The notes under the pieces were generated by a model. The model saw nothing but the letters and a program-made list of their open reading frames with translations. It made no database searches and had not been told where the DNA came from. The translations under genes and the position numbers were made by a program. DNA of 64,000 bases from Lumnitzera littorea (lineage: Eukaryota > Streptophyta > Magnoliopsida > Myrtales > Combretaceae): the NCBI GenBank assembly GCA_024138015.1, contig JAMXBB010000001.1, forward strand, positions 129,402,855-129,466,854, read 5' to 3'. Shown one piece after another: positions 24,588-37,736 of this stretch (position 1 is its first letter; every line of letters begins with the position of its first letter).

Positions 24588-27500
24588 ATGTTTGATTCAA
24601 GTGTTCAGGGTGTTATTGGTGACCAAAGCAGTGGTACCCAACCTGGTCGTAGTCTTAATGGTAGTAATACCTTAAGGTCCATTGATGACAAACTTAACAG
24701 ACTCACAAACCTTGTTGAGAGTTTATCACCGCAATGTAAGTTAATAGGCAACAACCTTAAGGTGTACAACAATAAAACGCCTAGGATGGTGCCCCTGAGA
24801 GACACTATGGCCAAGTCAATCGAACTAATCACCTAATTCAACCTCCTCGAGCTGAAGGAGCTGCTAGGAGATTGTAGAGGATGATGAGGAGTTAGATGTT
24901 GAAGGGTTTGGTGAAGAAGAAGAAGAAGAAGTTGATTATTACTGAGCATAGGGATGAAGACGCGAAGTCCCTCGAGGGCTAGACAATGTTAAGGTACAAA
25001 TCCCACCCTTTGGTGGAAGTGAAGATGTAGAAGAATACTTAGAGTGGGAAGAGAAGGTCGAGAAAGTATTTGATTGTTTTGGGTATGTGGATGCGGTAAA
25101 AGTTCAACTTGCTGCATTAGAGTTTACTGGGTATGCCACCATGTGGTGGAAGAATCTAAATGCAACTAGAGAAAGAGATGGAAAACGAGACGTTAGAACT
25201 TGAGATAAGATGAAAAGGTTGTTAAGAGGTAGACTTGTACCCGAGACTTATCTACAAGATACGTTTGCAAAGTTATAGGAGCTGTGCTAATGAAGCCGAT
25301 CTGTAGATGACTATGTTAAAGAATTCCATATGCTTATGATCAGAGTTGACGTGGAAGAACCAGAGACCTGTATAATATCAAGGTTCATTTTTAGGCTCAA
25401 GTATAAGATTCGTAATATCGTGAAAGTACAAAGATTTTATACCTTGGACGAGGCGATTGAGATTGTATAGAGAGTCGAGAAACAGAGGAGAAATGTTCCG
25501 AGTTGACCTAGGCCAACATTCTCTCGAGCCTTAGTACCATGCCAACCTGTTCAAGCCAAGCTAAGGAAGCCATACTAAACTGAAGACAGGAGTGACAAAC
25601 TTGATGACGACTAGGCTAAGCCGGTTAGCCGAGCCAATTTGAGGTTAGGCTGACCTCGAGAACATATGAGAAGGGACAAACCTCCAGACGAAAAACTAGC
25701 GAGATGAAATGCTTCAAGTGCTTAGGCTTCAGATACATAGCTACTAAGTGTCTGAACCGATGCATCATAGTGCTCCAAGGAGATGTAGTGGATAGCATTG
25801 ACGAGAGTAAGCCTAAGGAAGAAGATGTTAGGAAGCTCGGTTGCAGAGGAGGAAGAGGAGACTTGTAACTATGCCGACCAGGGAGAAATGATGATCCTAG
25901 TCCTAAGATGAGTTCTAAGTATCTTGCCAAACTCTAAGGAGAACCAGAAGAAAAATCTATTCCTTACCAAGTGTACCATCAGAGGCCAATTATGCATGAT
26001 TATAATGGATGGAGAAAGTTGGACAAATGTTGTTACACAATCACTTATGTAGAGGTTAGGTCTGCTGACCTCAAAGCATCCCCAACCTTACAAACTGTAT
26101 TGGCTTTATGATAAGGGTACTTTACACGTGATTTAACAAGTGACCATGCTGTTTAGTGTTGGAAATGTATACAAAGATGAAGTGGTGTACGATGTCGTCC
26201 CCATAAGGGCTTCACACCTGCTACTTATATGACCTTGGTTGTTCGATCGATGTGTTACACACGACAGATATAAGAGCACCTATGTCTTTGTTAAAGATGG
26301 AAGGAGGATAGTGTTGCAACCCTTAAGCCTGTCCCAAGCAAATGAAATCCATAATCAACTTAACTGAGCTACCAAGAAAAAGGCCTTAGTGATGAGTCGT
26401 AGGAAGCTCCGATCTGTTAAGGAGGCTGATGAACTGATGTTGTTGTTGGTTAGACAATCAATGGAGATGAGGGAATTGTAAGAAGTCCCAGAAGAAATCC
26501 AACACTTGCTAAATGAGTTTTCCGACCTATTTCAAGAAGAACTGCCTAAAGGACTACCACCAGTCTGAAGCATAGAGCATTGTATTAATTTGTAGCTGGG
26601 CGCTACCCTACCTAACTGACCTACATATAGGACAAACCCTCAGCAAGCTGCCGAGCTGAAAAGACAGGTGGATGAACTTATTGAACGAAGATATGTGAAG
26701 GAGAGCATTAGCCCTTGTGTTGTACCAGCTCTGCTCGTTTCGAAAAAAGATAGTTCATGGCATATGTGCATCAACAATCGAGTGATCAATCAAATTACTA
26801 TCAAGAATAAATTTTTGATATCGAGGCTTAATGACATGTTGGATGAGCTTCATGGTGCAAAGATGTTTTCAAAGATAGATCTGCGGAGTGGCTACCACCA
26901 AATTCGTATGAGTTCAGGCGATGAATATAAGACTGTCTTTAAGACTAGGCACGGGCTCTATGAATAGTTGGTTATGCCATTCGGACTTACTCATGCACCG
27001 AGCATATTCATGAGGTTAATGAACCATGTGATGTGCTCTCTTCTTGGAAGATGTGTGGTTGTATACTTCAATGCCATATTGGTGTATAGTGTTGACTTGA
27101 ACAACCATGTTCAACATCTTTGTAAAGTATTTGGCATTCTACGAGCTAAGAAATTATATAGGAATATAAAGAAATACATGTTTTACTAGAAAGAGGTGAT
27201 GTTCCTAAGGTCTATAGTGTCAGGGGAAGGAATCCGAGCAGATGAGGAGAAGATTTGAGCTATTCTGGAATGGCCAACGTCGAAGAACGTTACCAAATTT
27301 CGAAGTTTCTATGGCCTAGCTTCTTTCTATAAACAATTTATTAAGGACTTCAGTATAATAGCTGCCCTATTGATCAAGCTGACAAAGAAGAATGAAGGGT
27401 TTAGGTGGAACGATCGAGCTAAGCGAAGCTTCAGGGAGATCAAAGAGAAGCTCACCTTGGCACCTATGATTTCACTACCAGATTTTGACAAGCCCTTCGA

Positions 27501-29063
27501 ACTGGAGTGTGACGCATCAAGAATTGGAATTGGTGCTGTCCTGATACAAGAACGACTGCTCATCGCTTACCACAATGAGAAATTAAGTGGTCCAGCCCTA
27601 AACTATTATGTGTACGAGAAGGAGATGTACTCCCTTTTCTAAGCCCTTACCATTTGGTAACACTACTTGTTGCCACGAGAGTTTGTTATTTACACCGACT
27701 ACGAATCATTGAAGCATCTTAGGAGTTAGAATAAGCTTTTGAAGAGATAAGCTAAGTGGTTAGAGTTCATGGAAAGTTTCTCATATGTCATTCGGCATAA
27801 GAAGGGAAGCGCAAATGTGATCACTGACGCTTTGTCACAACGACAAACTTTGCTGACCACTTTGCAAACAAAACTATTGGGATTCTCTCTCATCACTGAG
27901 CAGTATGTTAATGACCCTTAATTCGGTTTCGTTGTTGAACAGTGTCGCGAATAACTAGTTATGGGAAGATATTATCTTAAGGATGGCTATCTATTCAAGG
28001 ACCGCAGGCTATATATTCTAAATTGCTCTATACATGAACTGTTGGTTCAAGAAGCTCATAGTAATGGACTTTCAAGCCACTTTAGGGAGGTCAAGACAAC
28101 CAATCTATTGAAAGAGAATTTTTATTGGCCAGGTTTAGCCAAGGATGTCTATAAGGTAGTTAGTCGTTGTGAAGTGTATAAGCGTGCTACGAGGAAGAGA
28201 GAACCCCATAGAGAGTATGTGCCTTTACCAATGCTTACCTTACCATGGGTCGACCTTAGCACAGACTTCATCTTAGGGTTTCCCTGGACATCTAAAAGGA
28301 GGTTGTCCAACTACATGGAGTACCGAAGACTATTGTCTCAAATCGGGACACAAAATTTTTTAGCTATTTTGGAAAACTCTTTAGAGGAGACTTGGGACTA
28401 AACTAGTGTTCAACTCCAATATCCACCCTCATACTAATGACTAGATTGAAGTGGTGAATAAGATACTAGGCAGTTTGCTTAGAGTTATTGTAGGGAAGAA
28501 CTTGAAGGATTGGGATCTATACCTACCAATCATGGAGTTCACATACAACCGAACTATCCATAGCACTACAAGGAAGACCCTATTTGAGGTTGTCTATGGC
28601 CTTAACCTAACCATTCCCCTGGACATGATCAGTACTTTAGTAGCTACTGAAGAGAGATAATCCAAAGTTGATCGAGCTCTAGAATTACATGAACTGCACT
28701 AGTCCATAGCAAAGAAGATTGCCAAATTCAATCAAAGACAGCAAGAGATTGGTAGCCAAGGTCACTAAACTGTTTCTTTCTAGCCAAGAGACTTATTATG
28801 GATTCACTTCGACCGAGAGCAATTCCCGTACTTAAGACAAAGCAAATTATCATCTCGAGTTGATAGCCCATTCAAGGTCCTAAAGAAGATCAACTGCAAC
28901 GCTTACCAAATCGAGTTACTTGATGACTATGGTGTCTCCTTTACCTTTAATGTATCCGATTTGATTCCTCATCAACCAATAGAAAATGACCCTGCGAGCA
29001 CCCTAGAAGAACTAGCAGAAACCGCTTCAAATTTGAGGACAAATCTTTTCAACCCCCAAGTAG
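24588..29063 (+). pseudogene. Element B gag-pol polyprotein remnant
   Basis: An ATG at 24588 opens gag (MFDSSVQGVIGDQ). The retrotransposon Gag core lies at 25000-25500, with the FTGYATMWWKNL motif near 25120. A zinc knuckle at 25700-25760 has lost its histidine (CFKCLGFRYIATKC). Protease (25950-26320) is followed by RT (26600-27190) with KIDLRSGYHQI, and its active-site box is destroyed (YFNAILVY). A Trp codon just after GLYE has become TAG at 26965. RNase H covers 27290-27860. Integrase (27960-29040) keeps the HHCC region but lacks ~30 residues of the catalytic core after 28300, compared with element A. It is a clear pseudogene. Confidence 0.85.
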
Positions 29064-29064
29064 A

Positions 29065-29907
29065 TAATAGGAATCAACCCCCTGCACCGATCACAAGAAG
29101 CCAAGATCGAGGACTTTAAGGGCTCGCATAGAAAATATTAACTCTAAGCCATAGCCGAGACGGGGACTCCTATCTCCATCTGACCTCCAACCAACTTGTC
29201 TATCAGATCCTCACGTGTATCCAACATGCTCCTGCCCAATAGTGAAGACCTAATCTAGAAGATAGCCTAGAACTAGTCGAGCTGAGCTCCTAACCTGATC
29301 CACTAGCATCTGACTTCGAGATAGCTGACCTTTTGCTAGGTTGATTGGCTCTCAACCTAATCCAAATCAGGTCGGCCCCTGACTGTAATGCATTCTTGCT
29401 TCCTCTTACATTGTATCATATCCCTGTTGTTTAGCCACCAAACGATATATGTCTTCTAACACAATATTGTAGAATGATTCTTTCTTTTCCGTACTGAATA
29501 TTCTTTGTCTCTTTTACCCCTTTTAGTATATCTTATGTAACCTAGTGTAGAATGCCCTTTTGTCTTTCCATACATGTAAAGCAACCTTAGTGAATGAGTA
29601 TATAAACCCCTACTTTCTTGTATACGAGAATCATTCAACTTTTCAATACAAAATTATTCACCTTAAGCGACTTTATTGTTCTCGTTATCATTTAACTCTT
29701 ATTTATTCCTTTTAGCAATAAGTAATGGTGAATGACCCTTTAATTCGAACCAGTATGTCATATTTGGCGGATTGTTGGCTAAGTAGGATCGAATAGTGTA
29801 TCATATCCATTTGATAGCTGCTTGGACTTTGCTAGCCTTGTCTTTGTTTTTTTCTGATTCGCTTCGTTGTAGTGTCTCTCTGTGCATCTAACCCCAGACA
29901 GGCATCA
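29065..29907 (+). repeat. Right (3') LTR of element B
   Basis: TAATAGGAATCAAC to GGCATCA. The outer ~600 bp match A's right LTR better than B's left LTR. Confidence 0.9.
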
Positions 29908-32032
29908 CAGGTTATTAAGGATATAAAGCTACCTTCTTCGATTTGAGACGTACAAAAACTCACTAGCACGGTAGCCGCGCTAACCAGATTTGTCTCCAAG
30001 AGTGCAAACAAATACGTTAAGTTCTTTAAAATCCTTAAGAATCCTACGAGTTTTGAATGGACTCCTCAATGTGCGGCAACCTTTAAGCAATTGTAGGACT
30101 TCCTTGCATACCCTCCAATCCTCTCTAAGTGTGTTTTAAGGGAGGATTTGTATTTGCACCTAGCCGTCAATGACCAGCACTCTCTTATGTACTAGTTAGA
30201 GCAGAAGGGAGAGAGCATAAACCTGTATACTACATCAGCCACATACTTTGGGAGCTTGAGGTCAGGTACACCAGAGTAGAAAAATTTACCTTAGCCATCA
30301 TCATCTCAGCATGTCAGCTTAGGCCTTACTTCTAGATGCATCAGATTGTCATGCTTATAGATCAATCGCTACACATGTTGCTACAAAAGTTGGACGTGTC
30401 TAGACTGATGGCGAAGTACATAATAGAGCTAAGTACATACTGAATTTAGTATCAACCATAGACAGCCTATAAAGCATAAGTGCTGGCCAAATTTATAGTT
30501 AAATACATAGGAGAGGAGGAAGCACTAGTAGAAAATGACAAGCCGATGTAGATTCTTTACGTTGATGGATCATTTACCTCAAACTTGGAGGTATAGGTTT
30601 CATGCTGACTAAATTGCACAAAATCACAATTTTTTATGCCTTCTAATTCAGGTTCGACACTAGTAACATGGAATTCGAATGCGAAACCCTAATAGCTGAT
30701 CTCAAGCTGGCAAAAGATATTGGCATTGAGTACTTACAAGTTTTCTCGGACTTGATGCTCATTGTCTAGCAAGTCCAAGGTGAATGCGAGGCTAAGGACG
30801 ATACCATAGCAAGATACTTAGAGAAAGCGAAGAGTCTTCTAGTTGAGTTTCCCTCGTGGACCATCACAAAGATTCCCCAAATCGAAAACTTAACCGCAGA
30901 TTGGTTATTCAAGCTTGCCTCCATGGGGATACATAAGCCTGAGGTGAAGGATAGGAAAATTTTCATAAAGTACTTGCCAAAGAAGAGTATAACATTGGGC
31001 TCGACTAAGATCTTAGAACTTATGGCAACATCATAAGAGTCGAGTTAGACGGACCCCATCTAGAGTTACTTGGAGTAGGGCTTAGAAGATAAGAGAGAGA
31101 CAAAAAAGTTAAGATACCATGCTGCTAAATATACATTGGTTGACGGCGCCTTGTACCATAAGGGAGTTAGCCTTGCTCTACTTAGATGCCTCCGAGCAAA
31201 CGAAGGCCTATACATCATCGAAAAGTTGCACGTTGGAGTATGCAACAACCACATCTAATCCGAAGCCCTCTACATTGAAGCTTTGTAACTCGAATATTAT
31301 TGGCTAACCTTGAGGCAGGATGCTAAGGCTATAACCTAAAAGTGCCCTTAGCACCAAAAGCATGCATCAATCAATTATACCCCCAACATCAATCTTCGAC
31401 CCCTGACTAATCCATAGCCATTTGCCAAGTAGGGTATTGACATTCTCAATGCCTTCCCTAAGGGTTAGTAGTACATCATTGTGGCCGTTAACTACTTTAC
31501 CAAGTAGGTTAAGGTTGAAGCTGTAGCCAAGATCATTGAGAGGAGCTTTGAGTCGTTTGTTTAAAACAATATGCTCTCCAAATTTGAGCCCCCTTATACC
31601 CTCATCATGGACAACGAACATCAATTCAATAACCCCAAGTTTAAAGAATTTTATGCCAATCACCACATCATGTTGCACTTCACGCTGGTTGCCCACCTTT
31701 AGTCGAATGGGCAAGTTGAAGCAGCTAATCGAGTCATTCTCGAAAGTTTGAAGAAGAGAGTGGACCGAGTTCAGGGCTCTTAGACAAACAAGCTACCTAA
31801 TATTTTGTGGGGATATAGGATCGCCCATTGTACCTCTGTAGGCGAAACCCCTTTTCACCTAGCGTTTGGGTCGTAAGTAGTCCTCTTCATTAAGCTAGAG
31901 CTTCCCAACACTTGGACTCAAATTTTCAACACTATCCTCAACGACTCCCTATTATTGGCCAGCGCTGATACTATAGACCCACTAATTAGGCAAGTCGGAA
32001 TGCCACCAACCTGACCTCCCATAGATAACCTT
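29908..32032 (+). pseudogene. Tat RNase H and integrase
   Basis: The sequence starts in mid-polyprotein with the RT-to-RNase H connection (VIKDIKLPSS, then QKLTSTVAALTRFVSKSANK) and continues the residues left at 21657 in the inverted block. RNase H spans about 30090-30800. Integrase spans about 31250-31920, with WGIDIL-type start, a YFTKWVEA motif, the second acidic residue in LIMDNEHQF and the third in SNGQVEAANR, all discernible across frames. A Gln codon before SNGQ is now TAG. The last ~45 bp (31985-32032) already resemble the 91-bp array at 47405, so the 3' untranslated region starts here, cut by the Ogre-like insertion. Confidence 0.85.
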
Positions 32033-34750
32033 TGTAGACACCCCATTTTTACTACCATTTTATTTTAGGATTCTTTTTTTTTTTTAGGTTAGGTTAAAAA
32101 AATAGAAAAAAAAGGGAAAAAAAACCCTAAAAAATAAAAAAGAAAAAAATCATTAATTAAAAATAAAAATAATATAAAGTGTCCAAGTTGAGTTAGCCAG
32201 CCAATTTAGCATTAGATCAGACAATAGTTGAAGATGTATGTACGATTTAAGAAATTTCAAGTCTTTAAATAATTGAGTTTCATTAGAAAAAATGTTTTTA
32301 AAATAGTCCAGTGAATTTTTATCTAATTTATATTGGGCTAGTTAAAATAGACTTAGGATATATTAAATGGGTTAATGTGTATATTTTAGGCTACATTAAA
32401 AGGCCGTAGCCAAGTTAAAATGAGTTGGATCGAGTCAAGTTCAAGGTGAAAAGCCTAAATAAAATGTAGGGTTTCTAGAATTTGAGAGTGGATCATATTG
32501 AATCATGATTAGATAATCCGAGAAGTTAACATATCTAAAGAGAATATTATCGTATCTCATGAAGAATAGATTTTTTAAGATTTAATCTTCACAACAAAAC
32601 ATTTGAAACATTTAAATCCATGATTTATAAATAGTAGATTGCGACTGTAAAAAATATTACACATGACATATACCATCTTCTTCACTTTCATCCCTACCTT
32701 CCTTTAACCAATCACTCACTATTAGCTGCAACAATCCCTAATCCAGTCAACACCCATACAGCAGCTTTATATCGATTCCACTCATGCCACTGTCCCCCAC
32801 ACTTCACACAATTTTAGAATGCACCATACACGCCAATCCACTTGCATAATTCCTAGCTACACACAACAATTCAATTCTATACTCTCCAACTCACACATAT
32901 TACATTGTCATCCACGCCCCATAATTCCACACACAACATACACTCATGTCCAATCAGTAGTATCATATACACACATACACACGCACACACACACGCACGC
33001 ACACACGTCTAGCAACAATCCATACATACGTCCAATTAGATCGAAAACACATTCCAACCACCACAACATGTCTAGTAATAGTACGCATACTTTGCACCTA
33101 TGCACAGCAAACCGTAACAGCCATCATACACGTGTACGATTCTATATATGCACACAATCTAAATAGCAAACTTATGTTCACTCTATTGCACGCAAACATC
33201 CAATCACATGCCATGCACGAGCTAATTTGACCCATGTCCCTTAGTTCGGTAGATGCGTTTCGTCCTTTTTATTTATCTTATTTTCTTTTGGTTTAGTTTT
33301 TCTTAGTTATTTTATTAAACCGTTAACGTTCTATACTAATTTTTTTTTTCCTTTTTCTTGCAAGTTCTTATATTAATTCTCATATAATATTATTTGATAC
33401 ATAATTTGCATATTCGTCAAGAATCACTTCTTTAGTATATTGTATTTTTTACAAAAATTGCATCTTTAGAACTATCATGTTTTTATAAAAAACACATACT
33501 TTAGAGTAATTACATTTTTTTAGAATGTTTACATCTTTTAAGAATAATTGTATCTTTAAGGTACAATGGCATATTTTTTCTCAAGATCATATCCAGAGTG
33601 CATGTCTTAGAATATTTGGATAGGATTGCATATTTTAGTTAGATTTGTGATTTTTTTTTTTTACAAATTAGCCATTAGGGATTTTCCTAGAAAAAAAAAA
33701 TCATTTTGTCACTTAGTTAGTTTTTCATAAAATAAAATAAAAATTTAATTAGCATCTTTTTCATAATTAGATTTTTTTTCTATGATTTAAACATCATTTC
33801 TATGATTTATAACCCTTTTTATGATTCAAACATCTTTTTATGATTTATATATCTTTTCTATGATTTAGATATTTTTTCTATAGCTTAAACTTATTTTCCA
33901 TGGTTAAACATATAGTTAATAGTAATTGCATTTTTAATAAAATGACATATTTTCTAAGAAAATTGCATATTAGCATATTTTCATGAAATTTGCATATTTT
34001 ATTTGTTTTCTCTCATTTAGGTGCTTTAGGATGTTTTTTTTTTAAAGTTTTGTCACGTAGTTGGTTTTTCCTAAAATAAAAAGTACTAACTTAGAATCTT
34101 TTTAAAAATTAAGTCTTTAGTTTTTTTTTATTAGGAATAAAAATTAGGTTTTTTTTTTATAATTTTTCTTAATAAAAATAAATTGGTTAAAAAACGTAAA
34201 CCTAACCCATTTTCAAAAATAAAATTTATCAACTCATTAAAGCTTTTCTAAAAATAAGAATTACAATCGATTTAATCTTGATTAGCGCGTATATAGGTAC
34301 CTCAAAGGCAATAGTAAAATTCGTAAAATATATATTTTTTTCATGTCTTAGGGAAAATTTGTAATAACAATAATTAAAAAAATTCATTTTTGTGTATTTT
34401 TACATTTTTGTACATTTCATATTTTTAGAAAATTTTCAAAAATAAAAGCTCGTCAGTTAGTTTCTTAAATTTTTACACGATGACTTTTGTTTTAATAGGT
34501 TAGCCCTTGAATTTAGATTTTCTAATTAAATTTTTGAAAAATTAATTCTTTTTAGAAAATGTATAGACTAATAGCTAAATTAAGATTTTATCACCCAAAA
34601 ACATTAATTTGACTTTTGACCAGTCTAATTGATTGGCAACTCCAAAAGAATATATTTTTTAAACACTTTTTCAAAGAAAAATATTTTTCCTTAGTTTCAG
34701 GTTAAGCTTAATATAGGTTAAATTAAGGAAAATTGAAATAAAGCTCGATA
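32033..34750 (+). repeat. 5' LTR of the second Ogre-like element
   Basis: Starts TGTAGACACCCCATTTTTAC and ends AGCTCGATA, directly before the primer site. The first ~1.1 kb align with 42939-44169, and the rest with 45870-47404 after the nested insertion. It contains a (CA)n-rich patch. The plus-strand open frame 32819-33166, rich in His and Thr, comes from that patch and is not a gene. Confidence 0.85.
32965..33008. repeat. (CA)n microsatellite in the Ogre-like LTR
   Basis: A run of CACACA with CATA and CGCA interruptions. The 3' LTR has only traces at the same place (about 43915). Confidence 0.8.
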
Positions 34751-34754
34751 TAAT

Positions 34755-34772
34755 TGGCGACTCCACTGGAGA
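34755..34772 (+). promoter_or_regulatory. Primer-binding site, tRNA-Arg type
   Basis: TGGCGACTCCACTGGAGA is nearly complementary to the 3' end of plant tRNA-Arg(ACG), the primer known for Ogre elements. It lies four bases after the LTR end. Confidence 0.8.
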
Positions 34773-34778
34773 CTCTAG

Positions 34779-37731
34779 TGTTACACCCCGAAATCGCAGA
34801 ATCGCAATAGTCTCGCCGTATAAACCATCCTATAATAATAACTGACTTCATAATGCCTATCATAGACATAATCTACACAAGGCGTCGACCACTTCCCGCT
34901 TTGAAGTAAACAATTTAATTAAAAATTTACCTAAAGTTATAGTAAATATTAAAGCTTCAAGTCAACATGTATATATAATTACATGTACATTACAGTAAAA
35001 TTCTCAGGTGATTCTACATCATATCATAATAGTCAGTTAATTTACATATCAATTACCAGTCTTTAAGTCTTAAGCTACTAATAAGACTCTAAATATACAT
35101 TAACTATTAGGCGAATTAATCCTCATACCCCTAGGCTTCAAAAAAACTAACCTCTGAATAATTGTAGAGCGGCATATTATTAGGAGTATTCAAATATTAG
35201 GACCTACAAAAGGATCTATATGAGTGTGAGTAACTACAACTCAGTAAATTGTATCGGAGACTCATGAATGTATACAAACACAAACAAGATTATTAAGCAA
35301 TTATTTTTTGTGCAATGCAACAAGCAAGTATCATCATATAACGTAGTCCGGTCCGTTGTGAAATCAAAGAAATTTCACCCGCTCTAATCCGGGATGAGGA
35401 GTTTTCATGTTATGCAACAGCTCATAACCAAACCCAAGTTTGTATGATAAAAACACTGCTCCTCTTAAGATTATCCTTCGAACCAATGCCCTCATCCTCA
35501 CCGCAACCTCCTCTCTTATCACTTAGTTCAGCTAAGGATGAGGAAAAGACTAATTTGCTATCCAGCACTATCTTTTAAGTGTCGCTGTTTGGTTGGAGAA
35601 TCATAATGATCCCTTAAAGGGTTGCAATGTATGACAATTTAAGGTACTAGAGTCAATTAACATTAAGTTCCATTTAAGGTGTTCAAACAATTTCACACCA
35701 ATCCAGTCATAATAACAATCAAACATAACACAAATTTCAACATGAATTCAGATACACAAGCACGTGTATAAATTTCTTACAATCACAATCATACACAATC
35801 CTAAATCTCCGAGTACCCTAAAATAGTACTCCAAATATGGTAAAGCAATAAACCCAACTTACTTGGAATTTTCAGTCGCCCAATCACTTAATTGCAGGTT
35901 GATTTGTCTTCGGGTATCCTATAATACAAATACATCTTTTTAGTACTTATACTTTGATGATACATATTCTAAGTTATAATTTAACTAACTTCTCCATGTA
36001 TAATTATTATTTACTAATGATTTACTCTATCTTAGCTCGGGGTTCGATTTCTAAATTAGATTCCAATTTTGGTTCTAAATTGTTTTTTACTACGAGGAAT
36101 CCTAAATACGCTTGAACCTTAATGTGAAATTAATCACATTAAGCTCGAGTATTTTAATATCACACTAGGTCTTAATTTAATGTTCTAACCTATTTGGTAT
36201 ACTCTAATCCTAGTTGAGGTAATAGATTTACTTTCGATGTGAAAAAATTTTACATTTTTTTATCCAATTACCTAAAATTAAATTTTGTTTCAGATTTATT
36301 ATGTACTGATTTTATTATTATATTATCCAAATTAACCTAATTTTTTCATATTTATTAAAATTCCAATTTCACATATTCTTAATTTTCTATAATTACCACA
36401 TAATTCCTATATTAATTACACTTAACACTCCAAAGACTAAGATTAGGTTTTCACATAAGAGATTAACATTCTTAAACATCTAATTATCTTCTAAATTAGT
36501 AATTAATCATTTAATCACCTAATTAAGCCAAAATTAACCATTTTTTTCATCATTTTAGGGCTAAAAAATTACTTAAAATTTTCAAAAATTAATTTTAAAA
36601 AAAATGGCTTCATAGCACTATTCTATATCACTTAAGCATTCTACAAAAAAAAAAAAAAATTTGAGCTCCAAATTACATTCCTAACTCTATTTATTTTTAA
36701 TTCTAATCATGCTAGATTTTATCTAATTTCTTAAGAACCCTATGTTTACAAATATGATTAAATTTAATCACTATTTTTTCCTAAATTTACATACAATAAA
36801 ATCTTAGAATAATAAATTTCATAATTTTTGGGAAAAATAAATAATTTTAAAAAACTTTACAAAATCGGAGAAGATGTGAGACTTACGTAGTTCGATGGCT
36901 TTTTGGCCTCTAACATCGGTTTAGGTTTGTCGGCCGATCCAGGTGGTGGGTTTGGAGTGGGGTGGTGGTGGTGGTGGTTTGGTTTTAAGTCATGGTGATA
37001 TGTAGTTTCGACCTTCTTACTCTATATGCACAGATTTGAGATGAATTTCTAAAACCCTAATTTTTTTCTCTCAATTTTTCCCAATTTCCAATTGACCAAA
37101 TGAGCTCTGTAAATTTTCTTGCTATTTATAGATCCTCATAGGAATTATTATGCATTAATTAGGAAAAGACAATGCCCATATCTGTTCCATTTTGCCTTTT
37201 GTGTTATTTGTTTTTTATTAGTTAACTTTAGTTTCTTACTTCCCTTATTGCCATGACTTGATTTAGTTCTTTCCCCCTCTCCTTGATTTTTTTCTGATTT
37301 TTCCTTAATGTTTTTATAATATTCTTTAATTATTTAGTAAATTTTTAACTAATCTAAAGCAATTTAGGTAATTTCACGTATTTTTATCTACACATAAATA
37401 CATGTGGGGTATAAGTAAATATTTCTAATTATTATTTAGTTCATTCTATGATTTTTAGTATATATATAATCTATCTCTAGTAATTTATTAGTTATTAGAT
37501 TGCACTTTTCGCCTTTTCGATAATTAACGAGTAATATACTTAAAATTTGAAAATTTATAGTTTCTTATTTTATTACTTATTTCCTTAAATTCAAGTTTAT
37601 GGGGTCATTTTTACTAATATTTTTAATTATAGTTTATAATTTAGGTTTGATTGGATCCTTTAACTGATCGCCCTAAACTTTGTGTATTAAATTTAATTCT
37701 ACGATTACTTAGTTTATCTTTAGAGATTACA
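34779..37731 (-). mobile_element. Second solo LTR of the Tekay/Del-like family
   Basis: A 2953-bp LTR in minus orientation: on the plus strand it starts TGTTACACCCC and ends GAGATTACA. It is flanked by perfect TCTAG duplications (34774-34778 and 37732-37736). It landed only ~25 bp past the end of the Ogre-like 5' LTR, just after the primer site. It is collinear with 11972-15181 except for indels, and it lacks the 111-bp duplication. A GGTGG-rich patch at 36940-36980 corresponds to the GC-rich patch at 12690-12790. Confidence 0.9.
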
Positions 37732-37736
37732 TCTAG

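Larger units (their letters stand above)
23477..29907 (+). mobile_element. Ty3/gypsy element B (plus orientation)
   Basis: Same family as element A: ~0.84-kb LTRs, initiator-Met primer site and the same gag-pol layout. It inserted into the Tat RT-connection region. Its right flank carries CAGGT (29908-29912), while its left flank carries GGTGT, which belongs to element A's duplication. Its true left duplication (CAGGC) is at 21652-21656, minus strand. RT and integrase are inactivated as described for the polyprotein. Confidence 0.9.

Noticed and set aside
32819..33166. 115-residue His/Thr-rich open frame
   Set aside because: It arises from CA-rich simple sequence inside the Ogre-like LTR, and the partner LTR does not keep the frame.
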